Source: Nocardia fluminea
Lineage (GTDB): Bacteria > Actinomycetota > Actinomycetes > Mycobacteriales > Mycobacteriaceae
Direction: 5' to 3'
DNA length: 64,000 nt
Assembly (NCBI RefSeq): GCF_002846365.1
Contig: NZ_PJMW01000002.1
Span: 2,108,001 to 2,172,000 of the forward strand
Both the position numbers and the translations under genes were made by a program. Positions 41,181 through 50,454 of this stretch are shown here, in pieces. Numbering within the stretch: position 1 is the first letter of the stretch; every line of letters starts with the position of its first letter. Under the pieces are notes generated by a model. That model was not told the DNA's origin and searched no databases. It saw only the letters and a list, made by a program, of their open reading frames with translations.

Positions 41181-41259
41181 GTGAAGTGCGCCGCCGACGA
41201 TACCCGCCGCGGATCGCGACCCGCCCGGGGATGGACCGGACGGATCGCGCGCGGCCTCG

Positions 41260-43518
41260 CTACACCGCTGCCGAGTCGAGCTGCTTCGGCGCGTCCTGCG
41301 TGTCGTCCTCGGCTTCGTCGAGCCCGAACTTGCTGTGCAGCGCGGCCAGTGGCTTCGGCGCCCACCAGTTCCAGGTGCCCATCATCCGCATGAGGGCCGG
41401 GGCGAGCAGGCCGCGGATGACGGTGGCGTCGCTGATCACCGCCAGTGCGCAGCCGAGGCCGAACAGTTTCATCATCGATACGCCGGAGCTGGCGACGCCG
41501 AGGAACACGATGCTCATCAGCAGCGCGGCGGCGGTGAAGATGCGGCCGGTGCGGGCCACGCCCATCGCGACGGCTTCGGTATTGCCCTCGGTGGTCTTGG
41601 GCCCGGCCAGCCATTCCTCGCGGATCCGCGACAGCAGGAAGACCTCGTAGTCCATGGACGCGCCGAACGCCAGGCTGAACATGAGGATCGGCATGGCCAG
41701 GTTGAGGGTGCCGGTCGAGGTGAAGCCGAGCAGGCCCGACAGGTGGCCTTCCTGGAAGATCCACACCATCGCGCCGAACGTCGCCGCCAGCGAGAGGATG
41801 TTGAGGATCAGGGCCTTGATCGGCAGCACCACGCTGCCGGTGAACAGGAACAGCAGCACCAGCGTGGTGAGCGCGATCAGCGCGCCCGCCAGCGGCAGTT
41901 TGCCGGTGATCGCCTCGACCGAGTCCTGGTTCAGCGCGGCCGGGCCGGTGATCAGCGCCTTCGACGGCGCGGGGACGGCGCGCAGGGTGTCGAGTTGATC
42001 GCCGCCTGCGTCGGAGTAGGGGTCGAGCGAGGTGGCCACCGACAGGTAGGCGCCGTGCTGTGGGTCCGTCATCTCGGGCACGCCCGCGGCCACCCGCATC
42101 CCGTTGCGATACACCGCCGCGCTGCTGAGCACGGCGGGTACGTCGGGAACCTTGGACAACTCGCGCGCATAGGTATCGAGTTCGGCTGTGCTGCCCCGGA
42201 ATTCGGGCAGCACGATGGTCGCGCTCGAAGCCATGTCGGCATCGAATTCGGTGCGCAGGATGTCGCCCACCTCGCGACTGGCGACGTCGGTGGGCAGCGA
42301 CCGGTCGTCCGGGTAGCCGAACTGGACACCGAGGAACGGCGAGCCGAGCAGCAGCAGGAACGCGGTGGTGGCCAGCGCGATCGACATCGGGCGCTTCATC
42401 ACCGCGACGACGAGGCGATACCAGAAGCTCTGGCGCGGTTCCTTTTCCGTCCGCGGGGACAGCCGGAACAGCCGGCGCATCGGCGCGCGCAGGTCGCCCG
42501 CGTCGATGCGATCGCCGACCAGGATGAGCAGGGCGGGCAGCACGATCACCGCGGCGGCCGCGGCAGCGGCGACCACAGCGATACCCGCGTAGGCGAAGGA
42601 CTTGAAGAAGTACTGCGGGAAGACCAGCAGCGCCGAGAGCGAGAGCGCGACGACCAGCGCCGAGTACACGACCGTACGACCGGCGGTCTGAATCGCGCGG
42701 GTCACCGCCGCGGCCGGGGTAGCGCCGCCCGTCAGCTCTTCGCGATATCGGCTGACGATGAACAGGCTGTAGTCGATCGCCAGCGCCAGTCCGAGTGCCG
42801 TGGTCATGTTGAGCGCGAAGATCGACACATCGGTGAGCGCGGTCAGCACGCGCAGGATGCCCAGCGACGCCGCGATGGCGAACAGCCCGATCGCGACCGG
42901 CAGCGCGGCGGCCATGAGACTGCCGAACACCAGCGCCAGCAGCAGGCCGGTGATCGGGATCGCGATCGCCTCCGCGATGATCAGGTCCTTGCTGATCTGG
43001 GTGTTGATATCGGCGAAGGAGGCGGCGAGACCACCGGCTTTGATCGTGACCGGACCGCTCTCGACCTGGATTTCCTCGCTCAGCTGGGCCGCCCGAACGG
43101 GCAGCTCCGCATCGTCGCCCTCGATGCTGGCCAGGATGAGCGCGTGGGTGCGGTCCTTGCTGAGCATCGCCTGTTTCAGGTCGGGACGCGCGGTCCAGTA
43201 GGACTGGACGCCGCTGACGATCTCGGGGCGCGCGGCGAGGACGGCGAGCGCGCGTTCGGCGGCCGCGCGCGCCTCGGCGGAGTCGGCCACACCCTCGGCG
43301 GTGACCGTCAGGACGTAGTTGGGCTCACTGCCGGGGAAGTGGTCGCTCAGGTATTGGCTGGCCTGCACCGAATCGAGATCGCCGGTGACGAATCCGCCCG
43401 ATTTCATGTGCGAGTGCACGGTGGCGCCGATCGCGCCGCACAACACCATCAGTATCAGCGTGACCGCGACCACCCATCGTGGCCGGGCAACGGCGGTGCG
43501 GGCGATTCTCGTCAACAT
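41260..43518 (-). CDS. MMPL-family RND transporter
   Basis: 752 residues with the MMPL two-fold layout: helix 1 near 15-35 (WVVAVTLILMVLCGAIGATV), a periplasmic porter region (about 40-175), a five-helix bundle (about 180-345) with ALGLALAIDYSLFIVSRYRE as the GxxxDY proton-relay motif, a cytosolic loop (RLFRLSPRTEKE), then a second repeat with MFSLAFGASMDYEVFLLSRI as its DY motif. Actinobacterial members export lipids or drugs. ATG 43518 gives the family start; the longer frame is upstream leader. It stands alone; substrate unknown. Confidence 0.9.
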   Translation of the reverse strand: MLTRIARTAVARPRWVVAVTLILMVLCGAIGATVHSHMKSGGFVTGDLDSVQASQYLSDHFPGSEPNYVLTVTAEGVADSAEARAAAERALAVLAARPEIVSGVQSYWTARPDLKQAMLSKDRTHALILASIEGDDAELPVRAAQLSEEIQVESGPVTIKAGGLAASFADINTQISKDLIIAEAIAIPITGLLLALVFGSLMAAALPVAIGLFAIAASLGILRVLTALTDVSIFALNMTTALGLALAIDYSLFIVSRYREELTGGATPAAAVTRAIQTAGRTVVYSALVVALSLSALLVFPQYFFKSFAYAGIAVVAAAAAAAVIVLPALLILVGDRIDAGDLRAPMRRLFRLSPRTEKEPRQSFWYRLVVAVMKRPMSIALATTAFLLLLGSPFLGVQFGYPDDRSLPTDVASREVGDILRTEFDADMASSATIVLPEFRGSTAELDTYARELSKVPDVPAVLSSAAVYRNGMRVAAGVPEMTDPQHGAYLSVATSLDPYSDAGGDQLDTLRAVPAPSKALITGPAALNQDSVEAITGKLPLAGALIALTTLVLLFLFTGSVVLPIKALILNILSLAATFGAMVWIFQEGHLSGLLGFTSTGTLNLAMPILMFSLAFGASMDYEVFLLSRIREEWLAGPKTTEGNTEAVAMGVARTGRIFTAAALLMSIVFLGVASSGVSMMKLFGLGCALAVISDATVIRGLLAPALMRMMGTWNWWAPKPLAALHSKFGLDEAEDDTQDAPKQLDSAAV

Positions 43519-43585
43519 CGTCGGGTGCCCTCTGCTCGGAAACGTTCGAACCGTCACCGTATCCCGCGGCGAATTATTTCCGATA

Positions 43586-43605
43586 CCACCTCGGGGTGGA
43601 GGTGG
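43586..43605 (-). terminator. Hairpin downstream of fahA
   Basis: CCACCTC and GAGGTGG enclose a 6-base loop in the gap between the fahA stop and the MMPL gene start, on the downstream side of hmgA-fahA. No T-run. A weak candidate terminator. Confidence 0.4.
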
Positions 43606-43667
43606 GCCGAGTACCATCTCCGCCCCTGGGTGGACGCGGAGGCGGGCAGGCAACCGCTAGCGACGCC

Positions 43668-44858
43668 TCAGGTGTCGCGAGCGCACAGGATTCGGCCGGC
43701 GACCTCGCCGAGGCCGATGCGCCTGCCCTCGGTGCCCGGCGCGGTCGCGGTGATCGTCACCTCGTCGCCGTCGGTGAGGAAGGTCCGGGTCTGATCGTTC
43801 ACTCTGATGTGTTCTGTTCCACCCCAGGACAATTCGATGAACGATCCGCGTTGGGACGGCTCGGGGCCGGAGATGGTGCCGGAGGCGTAGAGGTCGCCGG
43901 GGCGGACCGAGGCGCCGTTGGCGGTGAGGTGGGCCAGCATCTGTGCGGGGGACCAGTACATGCGGGCGTAGGGCGGGTGCGTGACAACCGCGCCGTTCCA
44001 GGCCACGGCCAAGTCGATGTCGAGGCCGAAGTCGTCGAGGCCGCGCAGGTAGGGGAGAGGTTCTGGGTCCTGTGCCGGGATCGGCACCCGTGCCGACGTC
44101 AGCGCGGCGAGCGGGGTGATCCACCCCGAGATCGACGTGGCGAACGACTTGCCGAGGAACGGGCCGAGCGGCTGGTACTCCCACGCCTGGATGTCGCGGG
44201 CCGACCAGTCGTTGACCAGGGCGACGCCGAAAACATGCTCGGCGAATTCGTCCACGGTGACCGGTGTGCCGAGGGTGGAGCCGGTGCCGACGACGAAGCC
44301 CAGTTCAGCCTCGATATCCAGGCGCTCGGACGGACCGAAATCGGTTGTACCGGAAGCTGTTCGGCGTTGACCTCGTGGCCTGATGACCGGTGTGTCCGAG
44401 ACGACGACGGTGCCTGCCCGGCCGTGATAGCCCACCGGCAGATGCCGCCAGTTCGGCAGCAGCGGTTCACTGTCCGGACGGAAGAGCCTGCCCAGATTGG
44501 TGGCGTGGTCGATGCTGGCGTAGAAGTCGACGTAATCGCCGATCCGCACCGGCAGTGCCATCCGCACTGCGGACACCGGATACACGGCGTCGATCGGCAG
44601 CGCCGTGTCGGCGAGGGCGCGCAACTTTTCCCTGACCTCGCGCCAGCGGCGGGACCCCTGCGCCAGAAACGCGTTCATCTCCGAGCGCGCGAACACCGGA
44701 TCATCCAGGAGCGCAGCCAGATCGAGCACCATATCGCCCAACCGGCAACCGACCCGGAAGACACCGTCCGGGGGTGCGAAAACGCCGTAAGGCATGTTCT
44801 CCGGCCCGAACAGCGAGTCGGGCGGTACTTCGACGCGCGACACCCGCGAGCCGGTCAT
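43668..44858 (-). CDS. fahA: Fumarylacetoacetase
   Basis: About 396 residues. Cleaves fumarylacetoacetate to fumarate and acetoacetate, the last step of tyrosine/homogentisate breakdown. N-terminal FAA_hydrolase_N region, then DYVDFYASIDHATNLGRLFR, NWRHLPVGYHGRAGTVVVSD, metal-site DIEAELGFVVGTGS and ALVNDWSARDIQAWEYQPLG, SFATSISGWI, and C-terminal LYASGTISGP with RGSFIELSWGG. I chose ATG 44858; an in-frame GTG at 44873 is also possible. It follows hmgA with a 19-base gap, so the two are co-transcribed. Maleylacetoacetate isomerase is not seen next to them. Confidence 0.93.
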   Translation of the reverse strand: MTGSRVSRVEVPPDSLFGPENMPYGVFAPPDGVFRVGCRLGDMVLDLAALLDDPVFARSEMNAFLAQGSRRWREVREKLRALADTALPIDAVYPVSAVRMALPVRIGDYVDFYASIDHATNLGRLFRPDSEPLLPNWRHLPVGYHGRAGTVVVSDTPVIRPRGQRRTASGTTDFGPSERLDIEAELGFVVGTGSTLGTPVTVDEFAEHVFGVALVNDWSARDIQAWEYQPLGPFLGKSFATSISGWITPLAALTSARVPIPAQDPEPLPYLRGLDDFGLDIDLAVAWNGAVVTHPPYARMYWSPAQMLAHLTANGASVRPGDLYASGTISGPEPSQRGSFIELSWGGTEHIRVNDQTRTFLTDGDEVTITATAPGTEGRRIGLGEVAGRILCARDT

Positions 44859-44877
44859 CGGCCGCCGCCGCACGCAC

Positions 44878-46080
44878 TCATGCGAGCCCCGGCCCACGCC
44901 CGGACCAGGTCCACGCGTACCCGGGATCTTCGCAGGCCAGCGCCCCCTCGCCGAGTTGTAGCGGCCGGAACGTATCCACCATCACCGCCAGTTCGTCGAA
45001 GAACTCCGTCCCGACGCTGCGCTCGTAAGCACCGGGCTGTGGGCCGTGCGCGTAACCGCCCGGATGCACCGAGACCGAACCCTGGGCGATACCGGAACCC
45101 TTGCGCGCCTCATAGTTTCCGCCGCAATAGAACATGATCTCGTCGGAATCCACATTCGAGTGGTAGTACGGCACCGGAATCGACAGCGGGTGATAGTCGA
45201 CCTTGCGCGGCACGAAATTGCAGACGACGAAATTGGTGGCCTCGAAAGCCTGATGCACCGGCGGTGGCTGATGAACGCGGCCGGTCAGCGGTTCGAAATC
45301 GGCGATATTGAAGGTGTACGGGTACAGGCAACCGTCCCAGCCGACCACGTCGAACGGATGCGTCGCGTAGGTCATCCTGGTGCCGATCACGTCCGTCCCC
45401 GCCCGATGCTTGACCAGCACCTCCACGTCGGTGTCCTCGACGAGCAGCAATTCGAGCGGTCCGTGCAGGTCTCGCTCGCAATACGGTGCGCTCTCCAGTA
45501 GCTGGCCGAATTTCGAGAGATAGCGCTTGGGTGGGGTGATATGGCTCGACGCCTCGATCACGTACGCGCGCAACGGTTCCTCGCCCATCGGCAGCCAGCG
45601 GTGCGTCGTCGCCCTCGGCACGACAACCTGGTCGCCCTGGTGGACCGGCACGATCCCGAACACGCTTTCCAGCACGGCCGCACCGGATTCCACGTACACC
45701 AGCTCGTCGCCGATGGCATTGCGGTACAGCGGGGACGCGCCCTTGGCGACCACGTACGAGATCCGCACATCGGCGTTGGCCAGCAGCAACCTTCGCCCCG
45801 TCACCGGGTCGGTCGTCGTCGCCGTGTCGCCGGGAAACAGCAGCGGCAGCCGCAGGTGCCGGTGGTGCAGTGGATGATTCGGCGTCAACGTCTGGTCGGG
45901 CAGTTCCCAGACCGACGCGTCGACGATCGCGGGTGGCAGCGCGCGGTGATACAGCAGCGAGGAGTCCCCGGAGAAGCCCTCCTCGCCCATCAGTTCCTCG
46001 TAGTAGAGGTTGCCGCGCTCATCCCGATGCTGTGTGTGCCGCTTCGGCGGCACCGTTCCGACCCGACGATAGAACGACAT
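44878..46080 (-). CDS. hmgA: Homogentisate 1,2-dioxygenase
   Basis: 400 residues, cupin-fold iron enzyme that opens the homogentisate ring to maleylacetoacetate. Seen: YEELMGEEGFSGDSSLLYHR near the N-terminus, VYVESGAAVLESVFG, VVVPRATTHRW, TYATHPFDVVGWDGCLYPYT, and the Fe-ligand region PYYHSNVDSDEIMFYCGGNY followed by SVSVHPGGYAHGPQPG. ATG 46080. First gene of hmgA-fahA; the 75-base gap to xthA is expected to hold its promoter, but I see no clear operator. Confidence 0.93.
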   Translation of the reverse strand: MSFYRRVGTVPPKRHTQHRDERGNLYYEELMGEEGFSGDSSLLYHRALPPAIVDASVWELPDQTLTPNHPLHHRHLRLPLLFPGDTATTTDPVTGRRLLLANADVRISYVVAKGASPLYRNAIGDELVYVESGAAVLESVFGIVPVHQGDQVVVPRATTHRWLPMGEEPLRAYVIEASSHITPPKRYLSKFGQLLESAPYCERDLHGPLELLLVEDTDVEVLVKHRAGTDVIGTRMTYATHPFDVVGWDGCLYPYTFNIADFEPLTGRVHQPPPVHQAFEATNFVVCNFVPRKVDYHPLSIPVPYYHSNVDSDEIMFYCGGNYEARKGSGIAQGSVSVHPGGYAHGPQPGAYERSVGTEFFDELAVMVDTFRPLQLGEGALACEDPGYAWTWSGRGPGLA

Positions 46081-46156
46081 GAAGAGCGCACCTCCCGCTA
46101 CGTCGCAGGCTGGAAACTTCTCCCTCCAACGTAACCGAGAACGCGCGGCAGGTCCG

Positions 46157-46966
46157 TCAGAATTCGGCGATCACCGGCGCGTGGTCGCTGGCGCCCTTGC
46201 CCTTGCGCTCCTCGCGATCCACCGAAGCGTCCTTCACCTGGTCGGCGAGGGCGGGGGAGGCGAGGATGAAGTCGATGCGCATGCCCTCTTTGCGGGGGAA
46301 ACGCAGCTGGGTGTAGTCCCAGTAGGTGTAGACACCGGGGCCGGGGGCGAACGGGCGCATCACGTCGCGGAAGCCGATATCGAGCACGGCCTGGAACGCC
46401 TCGCGTTCGGGCGCGGAGGTGTGGGTCTTGCCGGCGAACAGTTCCGGCGCCCACACGTCGTCGTCGGTCGGGGCGATGTTCCAGTCGCCGACCAGCGCGA
46501 TCTTCGCCTGTGGGTCGTCGGCCAGCCAGCCGGCCGCCTTCGCGCGCAGAGTCGAGAGCCAGTTCAGTTTGTAGGTGTAGTGCGGGTCGGCGAGCGTGCG
46601 CCCGTTGGGGACGTAGAGGCTCCACACTCGCACCCCGCCGCAGGTCGCACCGATCGCGCGCGACTCGACCACCGGCGATTCGATCAGCGAATCGCCCGCG
46701 TCCTTGTCGAAGCCGGGCTGATCGGGAAACGCGAACTCCACATCGGTGAGCCCGACCCGCGACACGATCGCGACCCCGTTCCACTGATTGAGCCCCACGT
46801 GCGCCACCTCGTACCCCGCGGCCTCGAACTGCTCGAACGGGAACTGATCGTCCCGGCACTTGGTTTCCTGCAACGCCAGCACATCGATGTCGTGGCGGTC
46901 CAGAAAGGCGATCGCCCGATCGACGCGGGAGCGGATCGAGTTGACGTTCCAGGTGGCGAGACGCAC
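46157..46966 (-). CDS. xthA: Exodeoxyribonuclease III / AP endonuclease XthA
   Basis: 269 residues of the exonuclease-endonuclease-phosphatase fold. Catalytic motifs: LATWNVNSIRSR, DVLALQETKC (metal Glu), YVPNGR, ALVGDWNIAPTDDDVW (Asp/Asn), RIDFILAS and the final SDHAPV (Asp-His). It cuts abasic DNA and acts as 3'-5' exonuclease in base excision repair. GTG 46966 is the start. In M. tuberculosis the same order xthA-GNAT-def occurs (Rv0427c-Rv0429c). Confidence 0.95.
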   Translation of the reverse strand: MRLATWNVNSIRSRVDRAIAFLDRHDIDVLALQETKCRDDQFPFEQFEAAGYEVAHVGLNQWNGVAIVSRVGLTDVEFAFPDQPGFDKDAGDSLIESPVVESRAIGATCGGVRVWSLYVPNGRTLADPHYTYKLNWLSTLRAKAAGWLADDPQAKIALVGDWNIAPTDDDVWAPELFAGKTHTSAPEREAFQAVLDIGFRDVMRPFAPGPGVYTYWDYTQLRFPRKEGMRIDFILASPALADQVKDASVDREERKGKGASDHAPVIAEF

Positions 46967-47011
46967 GGTTGTGATGTCCTTTCGACGAGCCGAGAATCGC
47001 GGCTCCGGCCG

Positions 47012-47971
47012 CTAATGACTCTGCGGGGCGGCGTAGCGGTAGGCGTGATGTTCGATGAAGCCGAGTTCGCGGTAGAGGGCGAGGGCGCCGGAGTTGCCCA
47101 CCTCCACCTGCACATACGCGTGGCTCGCGCCCTGTTCGGCACCCCACCGGATCAGCTCGGCGCACAGCAGCGCGCCGAGTCCGTTGCGGCGGTGCGCGGT
47201 GGCGACGGCCACGCAGGTGAGCCCGACCCAGCGCCGGCCGTCGGGAGCGGTGGTCACCGCGCCGCGGCCGATGGCCAGTGGTTCGGGCAGGCCGAGCGAG
47301 GCGAAGCCGAGCGTGCCGTCCAGGACCGAGGTGAGCACGGACCGGTCCGGTTCGCGCACCGACGGGTCGAGGGGGATCTCGCCGCGGTAGCGGTGCGTTC
47401 GCAACCAGCCGTCCTCGGGCTCGTCGGCGATGCGTACCATCGACGGTCCTTGCGGCAGCACGAAATTCGCGATGTCGAGACCGAGGACCACGGTCTCGCT
47501 CCAGGTGTTCCAGGTCGGCGGGACCGGGGCGAGCCGGTCGGGCAGTTGCAGCAGCAGCGGCAACCCCTGACTCGTGTACCAGTCCGCGATCTTGTGCATG
47601 GTGTCGATCGACAACATTGCCGGGACACCGGACTCGCCCAGCGGCACAGCCGAATTCGCGCGCCCGGTGTACCCGTTGCCCGCTCGCGCCAGCCAGCCGT
47701 CGATCCACAGATGCGCGCTGCCCGGCCAGGCCATGGCCGCCGCGGTCTCCAGCGACCGGATCTCCTTGGTGCGAATGGGTCTGGGCCCCAGCGCTTTCAA
47801 CGCGACAACGCGATCGGCCGACACCGAGACCAGCTCGCCCTCGACGGTCCGCACCGACGGCGGCGACAGCGACACCAGTTCGCCGATCACGTCGGTGAGT
47901 GGCTGGGGATAACCCGCGGGCAGCTGATACCGCATCACCACCCGGCGGCCGAGGGGGATGTCAGTCGTCAT
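47012..47971 (-). CDS. GNAT-family acetyltransferase (Rv0428c-like)
   Basis: 319 residues. The N-terminal half (about 1-170) is a non-catalytic region of actinobacterial type with [20 protein letters not shown]. The C-terminal GNAT fold has [20 protein letters not shown] (acetyl-CoA pyrophosphate loop HRRNGLG), [20 protein letters not shown] and ends with EHHAYRYA. Overlaps the upstream def gene by 11 bases (start inside the def 3' end). Acceptor unknown; conserved linkage with def and xthA suggests a link to protein ends or stress, which is inference. Confidence 0.88.
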   Translation of the reverse strand: MTTDIPLGRRVVMRYQLPAGYPQPLTDVIGELVSLSPPSVRTVEGELVSVSADRVVALKALGPRPIRTKEIRSLETAAAMAWPGSAHLWIDGWLARAGNGYTGRANSAVPLGESGVPAMLSIDTMHKIADWYTSQGLPLLLQLPDRLAPVPPTWNTWSETVVLGLDIANFVLPQGPSMVRIADEPEDGWLRTHRYRGEIPLDPSVREPDRSVLTSVLDGTLGFASLGLPEPLAIGRGAVTTAPDGRRWVGLTCVAVATAHRRNGLGALLCAELIRWGAEQGASHAYVQVEVGNSGALALYRELGFIEHHAYRYAAPQSH

Positions 47972-48551
47972 GACCGAAGGGGTCGGGGACGGTGCCGGGG
48001 ATCCAGCTCAGACCCGGTGTGCCCCAGCCGTTTCGCTTGATCGCCTTCTTGGCGGCGCGGGCGTTGCGGCCTATCAGCACGTCGACGTAGAGGAAGCCGT
48101 CGAGGTGGCCCACCTCGTGCTGGAGCATGCGCGCGAAGAAGCCGGTGCCCTCCAGCTCCACGGGCTCGCCGTTCTCGTCGGTCCCGGTGACCTTCGCCCA
48201 GTCCGCGCGACCGGTCGGGAACTGCTCGCCGGGCACCGACAGGCAGCCTTCCTCGTCGTCGTCGGGATCGGGCATGGTCTCGGGGATCGCCGAGGTCTCC
48301 AGCACCGGGTTCACCACCACGCCCTTGCGGCGGATGGGATTGCCGGTGGCGTCGAAGTCGGGGCAGTCGTAGACGAACAGCCGCTTGCCGACGCCGACCT
48401 GATTCGCCGCCAGGCCGACACCCTTGGACTCTTCGAGAGTGTCGTACATATCCGCGATGAGCTCGGCCAGCTCCGCGGGGGTCTCCGTCACCTTCGCGGT
48501 GGGGTTGTGGAGAACGGGGTCACCGACGATCACGATCGGGAGAATTGCCAT
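47961..48551 (-). CDS. def: Peptide deformylase
   Basis: 196 residues. Removes formyl from new N-terminal Met. The three deformylase motifs are intact: [10 protein letters not shown] (GxGxAAxQ), [10 protein letters not shown] (EGCLS with Cys metal ligand) and [10 protein letters not shown] (HExxH). ATG 48551 ([16 protein letters not shown]) matches the family start; another ATG lies three codons earlier. The insertion between motifs 1 and 2 ([13 protein letters not shown]) is of the type found in mycobacterial enzymes. Overlaps the GNAT gene by 11 bases. Confidence 0.95.
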   Translation of the reverse strand: MAILPIVIVGDPVLHNPTAKVTETPAELAELIADMYDTLEESKGVGLAANQVGVGKRLFVYDCPDFDATGNPIRRKGVVVNPVLETSAIPETMPDPDDDEEGCLSVPGEQFPTGRADWAKVTGTDENGEPVELEGTGFFARMLQHEVGHLDGFLYVDVLIGRNARAAKKAIKRNGWGTPGLSWIPGTVPDPFGHDD

Positions 48552-48723
48552 GGTCGCCATTATCGCCGCCGGTGCGGCCGGACGATCGGCGGACCCCTGT
48601 GGGCCGCGCCACCCCTACTGGCCTTCAGTCAACACGCCGTGACACGGGTCGAAGGATCGGGCGAACCCGTGGTTGAATGACGACGGTATCTACCCATCTC
48701 GTGATACTCGGCGAGGGAGCAAG

Positions 48724-49050
48724 ATGGACGGCGCAGCAGCTCGGCACATCGCGCAGGGCCCCACTGCGGGCGAACAGGATTCGGCCGCCGACGAGAGCGC
48801 CGGTCTGAGTCGTCGCGAGCTCGACATCCTGGACTTCGAGCGCAAATGGTGGAAATACGCGGGCGCCAAGGAAGACGCGATCCGCGAGCTGTTCGCGATG
48901 TCGGCCACCCGCTACTACCAGGTCCTCAACGCTGTCGTCGACTCCGACGCGGCGCTGGCCGCCGACCCGATGCTGGTCAAGCGGCTGCGCAGGCTCCGAG
49001 CGAGCAGGCAGAAATCGCGTGCCGCGCGCAAACTCGGTTTCCAGGTCTGA
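48724..49050 (+). CDS. DUF3263 protein (Rv0430-like)
   Basis: 108 residues: a polar N-terminus then LSRRELDILDFERKWWKYAG, AKEDAIRELFAMSATRYYQV and LVKRLRRLRASRQKSRAARK. The central part is a predicted helix-turn-helix with a very basic C-terminal tail, suggesting nucleic-acid binding. Function is not established. ATG 48724 follows GGGAGC. Divergent from def and 42 bases before the LytR_C gene; the same pair occurs in M. tuberculosis (Rv0430-Rv0431). Confidence 0.88.
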   Translation: MDGAAARHIAQGPTAGEQDSAADESAGLSRRELDILDFERKWWKYAGAKEDAIRELFAMSATRYYQVLNAVVDSDAALAADPMLVKRLRRLRASRQKSRAARKLGFQV

Positions 49051-49092
49051 CATGACGGCCACACACCTTCTCTTGCGGCTAGGGTTGGGCGG

Positions 49093-49656
49093 GTGAGCAA
49101 CCCGAACCCCACCCCCGGCGGCCCGCCGTTGCGCGCGCTGGCGATGGTGTTGATCGCGCTGGCCATTGTCTTCGCCGGTCTGGGTGCGATGTCGCTGTCG
49201 AACTCCGATGCCGTGGCTTCCGACGCGGAGCAGACCGAGACCACCACCTCCAGCGCGGTCGCGCAGGCGCCCGCCACCACCTCCGCGCCGACGACCACCA
49301 GCGCGGCCGCCACCCCGACCACCACCACGACCACGACGACCGTCGCGCCGACGACCACCACCACGGCACCCGCGACGGGCGGCACGGATCAGACTGTGCC
49401 GGTGCGGGTGCTGAACAACAGCCTGGTCGCCGGCCTCGCCGCGCGCACGGCGAGCGAACTGACCAGCGCGGGCTGGACCAACGTGAGCACCGGCAACTAC
49501 AGCGGTGAGAACCTGACCACCACCACCGTCTACTACGGCGGCGGCGCGCGCGACAAGGCCGCGGCCACCGAGATCGCCGAGCAGGTCGGCGGGACGGTCG
49601 CGCCCAAGTCGGGCGACACCTCGCCGGGTGTCGTCGTCGTACTGACCGGTCGCTGA
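49093..49656 (+). CDS. LytR_C-domain membrane-anchored protein (Rv0431-like)
   Basis: 187 residues. One membrane helix near 15-33 (ALAMVLIALAIVFAGLGAM), a Thr/Ala/Pro-rich spacer (about 44-95, runs of T), then a LytR C-terminal domain (about 100-187: VPVRVLNNSLVAGLAARTAS, ELTSAGWTNVSTGNYSGENL, VYYGGGARDKAAATEIAEQV). Exposed outside the membrane. LytR_C domains accompany cell-wall ligases; this protein has no catalytic LCP domain. GTG 49093 is the start. The M. tuberculosis homologue is called tuberculin-related peptide. Confidence 0.88.
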   Translation: MSNPNPTPGGPPLRALAMVLIALAIVFAGLGAMSLSNSDAVASDAEQTETTTSSAVAQAPATTSAPTTTSAAATPTTTTTTTTVAPTTTTTAPATGGTDQTVPVRVLNNSLVAGLAARTASELTSAGWTNVSTGNYSGENLTTTTVYYGGGARDKAAATEIAEQVGGTVAPKSGDTSPGVVVVLTGR

Positions 49657-49745
49657 ACCGGGCGCGGCACGCGGTGCCGTAGGCCGTGTCGCCGCTGTGG
49701 CATCATCTTGAGCGGTATAGCCCCAGTCCGATAAGGAGTCCCCTG

Positions 49746-50441
49746 ATGGCCACGTCGACAACTCGTCGCCCGTCCTGGCGCATTGTGACCCCGGTGCTCG
49801 CGGTCGCCGCGTTCGGGCTCGCAGCCTGCACCAACAGCCAGGAGTCGAGTGACGTCAAGGGCACCACGCCGCCGGTGTGGACCAGCTCGGCGGCGCCCGG
49901 CGGCGAGAGCGGCGGTCACGGCGGCGCTGCTGCCGCACCGTCGGAGACTGCGGCCCCCAGCCACGGCGAGGACCCCGGTGACGTGGCGGGCGGGCTGAAG
50001 ACCTCGCTGAAGAACGGCGCGGGCGCCGAGGTCGGCACGGCGACCATCGTCCAAGAGGGTGGCCATCTGGTCGTCACCGTCGAGGCACGCGGTCTGACGC
50101 CCGGCTTCCACGGCCTGCACTTCCATCAGAACGGCACCTGCGAGGGCGACTTCACCTCGGCCGGTGGGCATCTGCAGGTCGGCGGTGCCACCGCGCACCC
50201 GGCCAGCGGTGACCTCACCTCGCTGCAGGTCGGCGCCGACGGCTCCGCGAAGCTGGTCACCCGGACCGACTCGGTCACCCTCGACAACGTCAAGGGCAAG
50301 GCGCTGATCATCCACGGCGGCGCCGACAACTTCGGCAACATCCCGCCGCGCTACACGCGCGAGGGTGGCACCGGGCCGGACGAGACCACGCTGGCCACCG
50401 GCGATGCGGGCGCCCGGGCGGCGTGCGGCGTCGTCGGTTAG
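49746..50441 (+). CDS. sodC: Cu/Zn superoxide dismutase lipoprotein
   Basis: 231 residues. Lipoprotein signal with lipobox FGLAAC (Cys28), a Gly/His/Ser-rich linker (about 45-75), then the SOD beta-barrel. Metal and fold motifs: [17 protein letters not shown] (Cu His pair and disulfide Cys), [13 protein letters not shown] (Zn region), [18 protein letters not shown] and [12 protein letters not shown] (second Cys). Disproportionates superoxide at the cell surface. As in M. tuberculosis SodC the zinc-loop ligands look reduced. ATG 49746 follows AAGGAG. Order LytR_C-sodC-ybdK equals Rv0431-Rv0433. Confidence 0.93.
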   Translation: MATSTTRRPSWRIVTPVLAVAAFGLAACTNSQESSDVKGTTPPVWTSSAAPGGESGGHGGAAAAPSETAAPSHGEDPGDVAGGLKTSLKNGAGAEVGTATIVQEGGHLVVTVEARGLTPGFHGLHFHQNGTCEGDFTSAGGHLQVGGATAHPASGDLTSLQVGADGSAKLVTRTDSVTLDNVKGKALIIHGGADNFGNIPPRYTREGGTGPDETTLATGDAGARAACGVVG

Positions 50442-50454
50442 CGAGAGACCCCCC

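Noticed and set aside
41335..43794. Plus-strand open frame of 819 codons
   Set aside because: Antisense to the MMPL transporter, charged low-complexity translation, no family.
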